Positions 53,990 to 63,028 of a stretch of 64,000 nucleotides of DNA are shown in pieces (positions within the stretch are counted from its first letter, which is position 1; each line of letters opens with the position of its first letter). Origin of the DNA: Aphelidium insulamus (lineage: Eukaryota > Aphelidiomycota > Aphelidea > Aphelidiaceae). The notes under the pieces are model-generated. The model was not told the origin of the DNA and did no database searches. It saw only the letters and a list, made by a program, of their open reading frames with translations. The stretch lies in contig JAZDSV010000001.1 of the NCBI GenBank assembly GCA_036784855.1, positions 853,501-917,500 of the forward strand. Reading direction: 5' to 3'. The translations under genes were made by a program, and so were the position numbers.

Positions 53990-55285
53990 TTAAATGTCGC
54001 TAGCTCGCGTGCAGGTTTGAAGCTGAACTTTGTTGCATTTGCCAAAGTATTTTCCATTGGGAAAGCGTCGTGTTATAAACGCAGCGACCGTAAGACGTAG
54101 CAATAGAGCGAGCACATTCATACACAAGACCCAAACTACCTTGTTCCTGAAAGTGTATAGAAGATACCTCCTGTAGCTTTGAACACTCGGTGCAAGAATG
54201 AATTCCACGGCAGGTCTCCAGAAAGGGTTGTATTCGCTAGCTTTCAGCAGGAAATTTCTCAGCATTGCCAAATTTCGGCAAACGGCATATCCCAAAAGAA
54301 AGTTTCTAATTAGTATTGCTTGCTTGATTGTATACTTCATGTAAAACGGTGTTCGCAATTGCACCAGAATCGACTTGATGCTAGCAACGGAGCGCTTCAT
54401 ATAATTGTCAGCAAAAAACACCAGCACGTTGGTTTCGATGACATTTTTTAGCGTTTGGTAAAGAACGATTTCTGAATCTAATGCCAAACCATGCACACTA
54501 AAAATAGATGTAAACTCGAGGTCCGGTTCAAAGTCAGCTTCAGATATCATACGGCGCACAGATTCATCAGTGTGTTGCGCGGCATCCATTGTGGCGAGCG
54601 TAGCACCCAGGTCATATTTGATAACATTGAAATTTGAATGGTCCAGCCCGCGTTGCACACAGATAGGACAAGCAGTCGGCATGGCCAACAAGTGTCCAAT
54701 CATCTCTGACCTTGCCATAGACGGACCACTAGAGCAAGTTACTTGCACATCGCCGCTGCCGTAGCAAGTGTCAACGTTCGCTGGAATGGTGATGCTAAAA
54801 ATTCGTGCGTCAATTTTGGTCTCAATGCCATTTGAATCGTACGCCGCGTTTTCGTTCACCGCGAACTCTTCGCTGATGGCAAGCGCTTCTACCCGACGTA
54901 CCGGCTGGTCATCGGACTCACAATTGACGAGTAGACGGTAGTCTCCGGACAGCAACGGGGCACCGACAACAACCTTGAATTTATTTCCTCGAATAATTGA
55001 AAACTCGTCTTTAGAAATCGTTGGAACGTTGGGAGGCAGATAAAGACTGGTTTCCGCCAGGCGCTCAATACACCAATAGGCAGACACGTGATCGATGTTG
55101 ATGAACTTTTCTAAATGAACGGCCAAGCGCGAGCAGACAACCATCTCGGTACCGTACTTCGAAGTCAAATCCAGCAGCAGCGCAATTTTCTGATTTGGAC
55201 GGAATACCTTAACGCCATTCACGGCTACAGCCGCATGGAGAACGAGAAAATAAGCGACCGCCAAGTGTGCGTAACGAGGGAGCAT
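53990..55285 (-). CDS. Membrane-protein family, member 3 (unrecognised family)
   Basis: Single exon, 431 residues from the ATG at 55285 (MLPRYAHLAVAYFLVLHAAV, signal peptide). It shares with members 1 and 2 the block FRPNQKIALLLDLTSKYG, VVCSRLAVHL, FKVVVGAPLLSGDYRLLVNC (same FxVxxxAPxxxGxYxxxVxC pattern), SEEFAV, the C-x2-C motif PTACPICVQRGLDHSN and DLEFTSIF. A C-terminal region follows with hydrophobic segments (AILIRNFLLGYAVC, VVWVLCMNVLALLLRLTVA) and ends RRFPNGKYFGKCNKVQ. Closest to member 4. Homology to member 4 also covers some 220 bp upstream of the ATG. Confidence 0.8.
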   Translation of the reverse strand: MLPRYAHLAVAYFLVLHAAVAVNGVKVFRPNQKIALLLDLTSKYGTEMVVCSRLAVHLEKFINIDHVSAYWCIERLAETSLYLPPNVPTISKDEFSIIRGNKFKVVVGAPLLSGDYRLLVNCESDDQPVRRVEALAISEEFAVNENAAYDSNGIETKIDARIFSITIPANVDTCYGSGDVQVTCSSGPSMARSEMIGHLLAMPTACPICVQRGLDHSNFNVIKYDLGATLATMDAAQHTDESVRRMISEADFEPDLEFTSIFSVHGLALDSEIVLYQTLKNVIETNVLVFFADNYMKRSVASIKSILVQLRTPFYMKYTIKQAILIRNFLLGYAVCRNLAMLRNFLLKASEYNPFWRPAVEFILAPSVQSYRRYLLYTFRNKVVWVLCMNVLALLLRLTVAAFITRRFPNGKYFGKCNKVQLQTCTRASDI

Positions 55286-55510
55286 AGCGTAAGTATGCAG
55301 AATATGGGATAATGTAGCGTTTTCGAAGATTCCAGCGCCACGTTTGCCGTCCAATCAGAGACGTCGTTAGGTCCAGGGATGCAGCGACTAGATAAATCAG
55401 TCATTTTTAGCTAATACATAAGAGGAACTCAACATCAAAACTCTAATCGGCTCTATCTAAAGCTGTATTAAGTCCTCAAATAAAAGCGCTGCTATACCTC
55501 CTCAGTCTGA
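55286..55510 (-). promoter_or_regulatory. Conserved promoter/5' leader of membrane-protein member 3
   Basis: Strongly similar to 58730–58945 upstream of member 4. A TCTGCATACTT element lies just 5' of the ATG, GAATCTTC/GRAAAACG comes next, then a CCAAT box (ATTGGACGG on the coding strand), and distally GAGGAACTCAACATC (plus-strand reading) with GGCTCTAT. Shared sequence over about 220 bp points to a duplicated promoter under constraint or to a recent duplication. Confidence 0.7.
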
Positions 55511-55535
55511 CGATCAATGACAAAGTAGTGCTTCC

Positions 55536-55705
55536 TTGGCAAATAAGTCCAAACTGGTGTCAGAAAATACCTGGAGCTTGATCGAGATGTCCGAGCACTA
55601 GGGCAGGGCAGAAGTGTCGAAACATTCGCCGGCCACGACATTCAGCACTGATGCAATGTCGGCAATGTTGGTGGATAGCTTCATTATTTTCGTACTAAAA
55701 GTGCG
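55536..55705 (-). pseudogene. Inverted copy of the 5' half of the secreted-protein gene
   Basis: Read on the minus strand it repeats the leader (TTTTAGTACGAAAATAATGA), signal peptide and first cysteines of the gene at 53141 (GECFDTSALP, CSDISIK, SDTSLDLF). It is broken and stops matching at the point where the 53141 gene has GTGATCACC. The other half of the same gene lies 170 bp away on the opposite strand, so an inversion split this copy. Confidence 0.8.
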
Positions 55706-55874
55706 CTGTTACTACAGTTTTCCAGTGGATAACTTGTTGCCATGGCGGGCACTAAAATGTTATCTTTAATTCAAGGCACTAATGCTAGTTTCCAAGACTG
55801 CGGTATAAGAGGATGCCCCGTATTGATCAAGAAAAGAGACCCTTACCTCACCGATTTATTACGATGTCTTCTCG

Positions 55875-56268
55875 TGATCACCATCAAAACCCAACAACAG
55901 AGTGTGGACTGACATTGGTACTACGCCGGCAGTTCGACAGTACATCTGTTACGGCGCGGCTGGGTTATTTATTTCCACGGCCAAGAGCATCTCACCGCCA
56001 ATTGACACGACGTGAATGTGGCCACTGCCGCGTACACGCTGCGCAAGTTGTCGTGTCTGCTCTACGTCACCCAATTCAATACTATTGTGAGTGACAAGTG
56101 TGCTGGGAACGCGGCGAGTGTGACGGCAAACTCGGTTCTCCTACTCCGTCTGTGACACGCGGCGCCGACTGCACTCCATTTCCGGGAGTCAAGTCGGACG
56201 CCGAAAACACTGGTTTGTCCGCACTAGTGGGCACTTTGATGGCCGTGGTTTGTGCGCTGACCATTTAA
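55875..56268 (+). pseudogene. 3' half copy of the secreted-protein gene
   Basis: From GTGATCACCATCAAAACCC on, the sequence follows 53304–53706 closely (TACTACGCCGGCAGTTCGAC, the CACCCAATTCAATRCTATTG stretch, the GPI-like tail, and CTGACCATTTAATG at the end). It is a degraded copy with several breaks. The match continues past the stop (GTGCAGTA...CGTTCATG), so the copy includes 3' flank. It is convergent with the membrane protein at 57458, like the intact gene with 53990. Confidence 0.85.
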
Positions 56269-56645
56269 TGGGTGCAGTACGTTCATGCGACGAGGTAATA
56301 AAAGCTTCGAAAGCTCAGACTTTGACAGTTCTCATCTTATGAACTGTCTTTTAGAGAACTATATAACGGTAAATGATCGCAGTGGACTGTATCACGGCAG
56401 GAACTTGATGGTAATGCTCCGCAGTGTGGCTACTTACATCCGAATTTAATTTAGAGATAGCTAAGCTGGCAAACGAGCTGCATTACTTAAATAAAATATG
56501 CAGCCAGCCGTTAAGTCAGTTAAGATTAGGGATACGGTAAAATTCGGTAAAATGCACTTAAATGCGGTAAAGTGAAATGTTTATTATGAGAGGAATGATA
56601 TGGAGAAGGGGAAGGTGTCGCGCACAATTGCAGTAAGTGATGTTA
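56269..56645. other. Intergenic, no gene seen
   Basis: 377 bp. Contains a CGGTAAAATTCGGTAAAATGC and GCGGTAAAGTG set of short direct repeats at 56533–56575. No ORF supported. Confidence 0.5.
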
Positions 56646-57026
56646 CTACGGTCGTGCACTGCCTTTGAGTATAGGTTGTGTTCGGGATCGATGGGGATGC
56701 TTTTCTATGAGCTGGGAACTTTGTCCGGTTTGGATGCAAGTTCCGATCAGCGATTCATGATTGATTTCCCGCTCTGTGAGATTTGGCACATTGCAAAAAA
56801 GACCATCTTGGCATTGATAATCTTCATACGCGTGACAATAACCTCCAATAGGTTTGCGCAAAACGCAAATTTCATTGTGGCAAAACATCTTCGGGCCACA
56901 CTCGTGTCGCAAGTCGTTTGTCGTGCATGGACTGTAGAGTCGTTTGTGGCCGCACTCAGCAGGAGTTGACCACGTAATTAACAACGCGATAAACAGTATT
57001 GCAAAACTGTAATAAATGTGCGTCAT
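56646..57026 (-). CDS. Small secreted cysteine-rich protein (colipase/dickkopf-like pattern)
   Basis: ATG at 57026. Signal peptide (SFAILFIALLITWSTPAEC), then about 70 residues with ten cysteines spaced as in dickkopf/EB-type modules: CTTNDLRHECGPKMFCHNEI then C, GYCHAYEDYQCQDGLFC and GTC. The pattern matches the secreted protein at 10057 (C-X5–6-C-X4–5-C pairs), suggesting a common class, though sequence identity is low. The last ~25 residues (Arg/Pro-rich) look unlike the rest. It sits inside the duplicated unit, between the broken secreted gene and membrane-protein member 4. Function unknown. Confidence 0.65.
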   Translation of the reverse strand: MTHIYYSFAILFIALLITWSTPAECGHKRLYSPCTTNDLRHECGPKMFCHNEICVLRKPIGGYCHAYEDYQCQDGLFCNVPNLTEREINHESLIGTCIQTGQSSQLIEKHPHRSRTQPILKGSARP

Positions 57027-57457
57027 ATGAGTTGGCTGAAGAAGTTAAATTATGCCGCACGGATATGGAGTTTTTATGTTGCAATCTTTATGTTACACAA
57101 GTATTTCGGCCGTTTCATCTGTTTCGTGCGTTTTACCGTTTCGGTGTAACGTGCAATTAATCCAGATGTGCCGTCTGATTCAACCTGTAATTGATATGTA
57201 TATCAGTGGGCGGGCTTAAACAATGACAGGTCTATCATTATTCCTGGCTTTCAGCTTAGCATGGCATTGGGTTACACAGATGTGGGTGGAGCAAGCATGG
57301 AGCGTTGCTACAAAATAATGTAGCTGTAACTAATACACAGGACCGACCCCACATCCTTTTTTGCGTGTAATTTTATTTATCGCAGATTGGTGTGCTAGCC
57401 GGTATTAGTGGGTGCCGTCGACAAAGTACAACCGTCTACTATTTCTTGCGCGAAAGC
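57027..57457. other. Intergenic, no gene seen
   Basis: 431 bp between two minus-strand genes. It should hold the promoter of the small secreted gene; a TATGTTGCAATCTTTATG region lies 45–65 bp upstream of its ATG. No other feature. Confidence 0.5.
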
Positions 57458-58729
57458 TCAGTTGTCTGCGTCAACTGGGGCCGCAAACGGCGCTCTGTCG
57501 AAGCGGTTCAAAAACTTTCCTCGTGGAAATTTTCGTGTCACTCGCTCCGTGATAACCATAACGCGCATAAATAGAGCCGCGTACGTAAAAAGTGCTGCAG
57601 TGAACAACATCACAGTTGGTATGAACACTCCTGGCTGTCGAAAATAGTGCAGGTAGTTTTCCACGCTCGTTTCCAGAATGAATGCCACTGCAGGTTTCCA
57701 AGCCGGATTGTAATTGCCCGCTTTGATGAGAAAGTCTCGAAGAATCGGCGTATTTCGGCACACGACGTATCCCATTAAACAGTATCTGATTCTGACTGCC
57801 AAGCACCAAAGTTCATGCCGTATCCTCTTGGGCATAGTCCGCGCCAATCGTATTTCATGCTTCATCAGGAGAATAGATCGCAACGACTGGTATACGGGAA
57901 GCACAATTTTGTCGATCTGTAGACCAGGCACAACATCGATTCGTTCAAAGCCAAGATCTGGCTCAAAGTCGGCCTCAGAAGCAAATTCTCTGTCCAAGCC
58001 CCTTTCAAGCATGTTCTTTCTAATTGCGCGTAGTGTAGACAATACATCGTAGGTCAGAAACTTGAAGTCACGATGGTCCACGCAGAGAGGGCATCGATTC
58101 GGCCTTGAAGTCAATGATTTGAACGCCTCATACCGTCCCATGGATCTCTGACGATGGCACCTTACTTGATAATCTTCAAGCTTGCTTGCATTCATGTCGT
58201 CTTCATCAGAGCCGCCATCTTCCGGAATCGATATGCTATAGATTTTGGCCTTCTTCGCGATTACATACTTTTCATTTGATGGTTTGTTTTCAACCGCAAA
58301 CATTTTGCTTAATGCAAAAGTTTGGCTAGGTGACGGTGAATTATCGGTCCCGCACACCACTTCCAGACGGTACTTGCCGCGCTTGGATGGTGCGCCAACC
58401 ACAATTTTGAATCTGTTGCCCTGAATAATGGACAAGGTGGCCGCGTTACTGGATAACGGTGGAATGTCGGGAAACACGTATGGTGCAGTTTTCGCCAAGA
58501 GTCCAACACGCGTGGCAATAGAAACCTTCCTGGTTGCGCAAAACTTTGACTCCAAGAGGAAAAGGGCCAGCCGCGAGCAAACAATTCCGTAGGTGCCATT
58601 TTTCTCTGTCAAGTCGAGCAGAAGCTTGATTTCCTGTTTTGGTCTGAATGTTTTTAAGGCTTTGGCACCATTTGCCAAGCAGAGAACAAGAAATATGGCG
58701 ACCGTCAAGGGCGCGTAGCGGGCGAGCAT
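57458..58729 (-). CDS. Membrane-protein family, member 4 (unrecognised family)
   Basis: Single exon, 423 residues from the ATG at 58729 (MLARYAPLTVAIFLVLCLAN, signal peptide). Same order as member 3: FRPKQEIKLLLDLTEKNG, IVCSRLALFL, IIQGNRFKIVVGAPSKRGKY then RLEVVC, SKMFAVENK, IYSISIPEDG, PNRCPLCVDHRDFKFL, EADFEPDLGFERIDVVPGLQ, then RIRYCLMGYVVCRNTPILRD, NYNPAWKPAVAFILETSVEN, a hydrophobic segment (VMLFTAALFTYAALFMRVMV) and RKFPRGKFLNRFDRAPF. The frame is open further 5' and that part is also similar to member 3. Conservation there covers a CCAAT box and so is more likely leader than protein. Confidence 0.8.
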   Translation of the reverse strand: MLARYAPLTVAIFLVLCLANGAKALKTFRPKQEIKLLLDLTEKNGTYGIVCSRLALFLLESKFCATRKVSIATRVGLLAKTAPYVFPDIPPLSSNAATLSIIQGNRFKIVVGAPSKRGKYRLEVVCGTDNSPSPSQTFALSKMFAVENKPSNEKYVIAKKAKIYSISIPEDGGSDEDDMNASKLEDYQVRCHRQRSMGRYEAFKSLTSRPNRCPLCVDHRDFKFLTYDVLSTLRAIRKNMLERGLDREFASEADFEPDLGFERIDVVPGLQIDKIVLPVYQSLRSILLMKHEIRLARTMPKRIRHELWCLAVRIRYCLMGYVVCRNTPILRDFLIKAGNYNPAWKPAVAFILETSVENYLHYFRQPGVFIPTVMLFTAALFTYAALFMRVMVITERVTRKFPRGKFLNRFDRAPFAAPVDADN

Positions 58730-58945
58730 AGTGCAAGTATGCAGAATTCGGGAAAACGTGGCGTTTTCCAAGATTCTATCGCCCCATTTCCCCGTCCAAT
58801 CATACATGTGCTGCTGTGATGCGAAACGCCTAGAACATAAATCGCACTTTGTAACGAATACACAGAAGGAACTCAACATCGAGATTATTAGCGGCTCTAT
58901 AGTCTATCCTCATATCAATGCTGCTCTACCATTCAGTCTTGACCT
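58730..58945 (-). promoter_or_regulatory. Conserved promoter/5' leader of membrane-protein member 4
   Basis: Counterpart of 55286–55510. It shares the TCTGCATACTT element next to the ATG, AATCTTGGAAAACGCCACGT, ATTGGACGG (CCAAT box) and, further up, GGAACTCAACATC. The homology ends where the hAT remnant begins. Confidence 0.7.
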
Positions 58946-59404
58946 CTGCAACAACCTCCAGCTCAGCAGCACCAACACGCAGTGCTTCATCAACTGTCAG
59001 GCAGCGATGGCCCATGTGTGCCCCGCGAGGATATTTGCGCTTCCCTCGCATGTTTGCCAGGTAAACCCCGGTCCTTTGTGTGAGTTCTGTAGCCATAAAT
59101 GCCCCGGCGCCCCTGAAATGATCATCAAAGACCACTTGCGCTGGTAATACTGCAGAAGCGTGTACACGACTGGATTTTGCTTGAAATCCACTGCTGCCTT
59201 GTCCACGGAAAAGAGTTCACCAGCCATTTGAAAAAAATTTGAGCATAGTGGCACGTAGGAGCCGGCTGGTATTGCCAAGTAGTGTCGAGCCAATGCTGCC
59301 AACACGGGGAAACGATATTGATTAGCCTTCCAGTACTCCAGTGGTGCGGCTGTTAAGTCCAGTGGTTCGTCAAGATACCGATCAGCTGCATAACATTCTA
59401 TCAA
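58946..59404 (-). mobile_element. hAT DNA-transposon remnant (C-terminal dimerisation domain)
   Basis: The ORF from 59404 encodes YLDEPLDLTAAPLEYWKANQ, YRFPVLAALARHYLAIPAGS, YVPLCSNFFQMAGELFSVDK and VVYTLLQYYQRKW, the hAT dimerisation domain (LxYWxxNxxxFPxLAxLARxYLAIPA...). Only this C-terminal piece is present; no BED finger, catalytic core or terminal inverted repeats were found nearby. A single frame remains open for 135 codons, so decay is moderate. Confidence 0.85.
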
Positions 59405-59523
59405 CGTGCATGATGCTGGCTAATGTCACAATAAAAACGCAAGGTTTAGGTTTAATAGATTGAAGAATATATCAGCCTGCATGAGTTGTAATCGTTTCCC
59501 GTGTTCTATGTGTTAAAATGTTG

Positions 59524-59670
59524 ATCGACCCGGTGTCAACCCGGGTCGGTCGACACCTCTGACCCGATCGGGTTGACCCGGGTCGACCCGGGTCGGTCGG
59601 AGCTCTCGACTCGACTCGACTCGACCGGGTTGGACCCGGGTCGACCCGGGTCAAGACTCGACCCGATCGG
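59524..59670. repeat. GC-rich block of repeated GACCCGGGTCGACC palindromes
   Basis: About 147 bp made mostly of GACCCGGGTC, GTCGACCC and CTCGACTCGACTCGA units in both orientations. It contrasts sharply with its AT-rich surroundings. It ends with AGCCCTAAT immediately before the third copy of the secreted-protein gene. Confidence 0.9.
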
Positions 59671-59677
59671 AGCCCTA

Positions 59678-59872
59678 ATTGTGAGTGACAAGTGTTCGGG
59701 GAACGCGACGAGTGTGCTGGCAAACTCGGCTTCATGTCGATCTGTGACGGGTTGACCGATGGAGCTGACTGCACGCCGCTTCCGGGAGTCAAATCGGACG
59801 CGACAATCACCGCTTTGCCCAAGCTAGTAGTTGCTGTTGCGGCCGTGTTCGGAGCACTGGCCGTATGGTAAG
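59678..59872 (+). pseudogene. Third, 3'-only copy of the secreted-protein gene
   Basis: Begins at the GTGAGTGACAAGTG word and keeps GCAAACTCGGC, GCTGACTGCACGCC, TTCCGGGAGTCAAATCGGAC and a hydrophobic tail, as in 53514–53706. It is more diverged than the copy at 55875, so it is older. The 5' portion is absent; the GC-rich palindromic block takes its place. Confidence 0.8.
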
Positions 59873-60200
59873 GCTATATACATGATAGGCACACAAATCT
59901 TTCATGACACACAGAGGCAGTCTAATAGAAAAGGTTCTTACATGGTCGTGGCATGTGCACATATATATATATATATATACATATATCTACAGCGCCCATC
60001 TTACAACCAATAAAAAGTCACATGCATGGCCACTAATTGACGATATCAATCTCTCCAACAAATGAGCCCATAGCTCTTGGCACTGTTAAATGTACTACCT
60101 GCACACTTCATATAGCATTGTGTGCTTGTGAGATGGCTTTCCTCGTTCCTGGCCACAAAACACTAATACAATCAGCCTTTTGTAACCCAGTCCAACTTTA
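59873..60200. other. Intergenic, no gene seen
   Basis: 328 bp with an (AT)n run at about 59961–59980. No supported ORF; it should contain the SPCS2 promoter. Confidence 0.55.
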
Positions 60201-61081
60201 ATGGCCCCGCCATCACACGAGCAGCTGCGCTCCGAGCTGAGTACGGCCTGCACACCGCCACCGTGCACACATATCTACTGACCGTGCACCTGTAGGCACC
60301 GTCTCGCCGCCGGTCAAGGTGGAAAAGTTTAACCTGCAAGAGGTCAAGAATACGCTGGACGACCACCTGAAGATTGTATGTGATGTACTCTCACTCGCAC
60401 ACATACTCTCTCTCTAACCGAGTAAATTGTGCAGGTGCTTGACAAGGGGTTCGGGTGGCGAGAGAGTCATCGGCACACGGATGTGCAGCTGCTGGTGGGG
60501 TACATGAGCTGTGCGGTGGCCGGCGCCGTCGCCTACCACAACTACAAGGTCCCATTTGAGCGGTGTCGTCCGGAGTTACTTGCTGCCGTCACCGTGTACG
60601 TAGTGTGTGTGCACATGCATGCAGTTTGGACCAGTGTATACTTATAACCGTATAATACTAATGTATGTACAGATATGTGGCACTGAACGCCCTGCTGGCC
60701 GCCTACACAATGCTGGTGGAGCGCGGAACATTGTTCACTGGCTACAAGCCGGGAGTGCGAGCCCCACGCGGCACCAAAGGCCACAGCGCCAAGGTGTGAC
60801 TACTACATGATGACATGCGCTCTAATCAACTATTGTAGCCGGTGCCACAGAAGCTGGTGGTCAGCACCACGGTCAAGAACTGCGTGCCCGTCTACAATAT
60901 CAAGATGCAGGTGCTGAATGCCGTGCTGCCCGCCACCAGCACCTCCGTGGCCGCACCTGCCGGCAGAGAAATCGGGTTCCCAATCGAGCGCTGGTTCGAT
61001 GTGGATGGCGTGTTCTTGGGCGACAGTTTCTTTGATGACATTCTCGCCGCCGCCTCGCAGCTGCAACTCAGCACTGAATAG
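60201..61081 (+). CDS. SPCS2: Signal peptidase complex subunit 2 (SPC25)
   Basis: ER membrane subunit that links signal peptidase to the translocon. Four introns. Protein: MAPPSHEQLRSELS, PPVKVEKFNLQEVKNTLDDH (the NxLDD motif typical of SPC25), VLDKGFGWRESHRHTDVQLL, two TM hairpin helices (LVGYMSCAVAGAVAYHNY and ALNALLAAYTMLVERGTLF), VVSTTVKNCVPVYNIKMQVL, then GFPIERWFDVDGVFLGDSFF. The order and length (about 185 residues) fit the family. A TA repeat follows the stop. It sits immediately outside the duplicated membrane/secreted array and is the first conserved gene on that side. Confidence 0.88.
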
Positions 61082-61146
61082 TTGCTTATTGCTTATAAAT
61101 ACATGGCTCGTTTTGTATCTTGTATGTTGCAATAGTCCATGCATAT

Positions 61147-61153
<7 letters not shown>

Positions 61154-61187
<34 letters not shown>
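61154..61187. repeat. (TA)n microsatellite
   Basis: About 17 TA units between the convergent SPCS2 and unknown genes. Similar runs occur at 3664–3695 and about 62990–63023. Confidence 0.95.
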
Positions 61188-61191
<4 letters not shown>

Positions 61192-61192
<1 letters not shown>

Positions 61193-62058
61193 CAACTCAG
61201 AGTTGTCCGCCGTAATGATTCCGCCAGCATGGCAGCTTCAATGCGCGCCAAACGGTTTTCGACGGCATTAATGCGCGTGCTCAACGTGTCCGACAGTGTG
61301 TTTATGGCCAGGTCGATATGCGCGCAGATCCGCTTCTCCAGCAGATGTGGTTCAGTAGTCGCGTTGAGTGGCGGTGTCGACTCTTGCTTCACAGGCGGCG
61401 CCCGCGTAGCTTCTGACCGCTGTTGCATCAATGCCAGTTGGATACTTTGATACGTCTGCTCGGATACCAAAGGCGCTGCTTCTGATATAGCTAGTTGTTC
61501 ATCACGATGGACAATGTCTGCGGCAATGTACACTGGGGCCATATCCACCGCGTCCAAGGTGGCCAGTGACAGCAGCTGCGCATATCGTGAGTACACTTAC
61601 GAGTGTATATGATCTAATATGTATTAGACACTAAATACCTTGAGGTGAAGGATCGTCGTGGCAATAATGTTATCCTCGACGTGAATATCAAAGCCGTACA
61701 CGCCGGCAAACGAGACTCCACGCTCCGTGCAGACATACTCTTGACTGTCGCCGCTGTACACTTCAATAGTGCGCGCCGAGCATACCAGCTGTAGGTGGAC
61801 ATTGTTGAAGTAGTGGTGCTGGTTGGCCCCATCTCCCACTTGTCGTCGCGAGATACGCAGCACACACGCGCCATCAGTGTCCGTGCCGCGCGAGTGAGTC
61901 TGCATCGTTATGGGTGCGGTGTCGCCGTCTTCACCGCCGCCGTCATCCACAATGCCGCCAATGTAGGGCGAGGCGCGGACAGGAACACGCTCACCGGGAA
62001 GCCAGCTGCTCTCCACGTGCCATTGGCCGCTTAATGGATCTCGCGTGCCATGTGGCAT
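61192..62058 (-). CDS. Conserved-looking protein of unknown function
   Basis: Two exons, 62058–61640 and about 61591–61192, giving about 270 residues. The N-terminal half (WHVESSWLPGERVPVRASPY, LRISRRQVGDG, NNVHLQLVCSARTIEVYSGD, EYVCTERGVSFAGVYGFDIH, IIATTILHLK) looks like a β-sandwich with conserved cysteines. It faintly recalls the PAAT/C10orf88 family; that is a guess. The C-terminal half is a helix (LLEKRICAHIDLAINTLSDT, RINAVENRLARIEAAMLAE) suited to oligomerisation, as in PAAT. No catalytic motif. It lies between SPCS2 (convergent) and STN1 (same strand, upstream, 88 bp away). Confidence 0.7.
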
Positions 62059-62146
62059 TTGAGTAGTAATGCTGTCACAATGATCCGTATGTGCAGAGGG
62101 TCAATGCGGTATGTAGGGAAACCAACATCATACATATACACGTATA

Positions 62147-62988
62147 TTAGAGCCGCGTCAACTGGAATGTGCGATTAGCCGCTTCGTATAAAACACTCTG
62201 GGCCACCAGTTTGCGCAGACTGTCGGCTATGGTTTGGCGTGGGACAAAGTGGTACGCCAGAAGCGACGTGACTCCCAGAACAATGTCCGCCTCCTTGACG
62301 CCCTCACCCTCTGGCGCCTCCTTCAGTATGGTGACGATGCGCTGTGCCAGGTGATGGCCGTGCGTTATGCTGTATGTATTTATACATGTCAATTATATAT
62401 ATAATGTTGTACACTGAATGTCGACGTACCACTCAAAATCGACTGCACGCCGCTCATACTTGCACATGACCTTGCCCTCCTTTTCCAGGGCTAGTACTGC
62501 CTCGCGTATCAACTGCATGCGTTTGGCGGCCCGTTCCTTGAGCGGCAGGTCGGCCGTCATTGCGTCCAGGAAGCGGTGCACTTCCCCGCGCCGCTCCACA
62601 CTGCCGATGGTGAAGTGGAACTCTTGGCTGGGAGCGTCGCCGCCCTCATCGCTCGGCAGTACCGACTGCCACACATAGTGACGAAACAGTTTCGGGTCCC
62701 GCCAGTCCTTCTCGCCCATTCTCTCCACCACCAGGCGCTAGTCATGTATAATTGGTGTACTACATATATCTGTGCCTACATTGTTGACAATGGGACTGGC
62801 AGCGGCCAGGCGGACTTTTGTGGAGAGAGCGTGGGCGGCGTCCAAAGCATCGGCAGGCACCACGTCCCACAACGGCCGGTCATACACACGCTTCTTCAGG
62901 TGCAGCACGCGGACAATGTGCACCGCATCCGCATTCGGGTCGTCCACCTCCACTATGGAAATGTAATATAAGTGTATATGAGTATACT

Positions 62989-63028
<40 letters not shown>

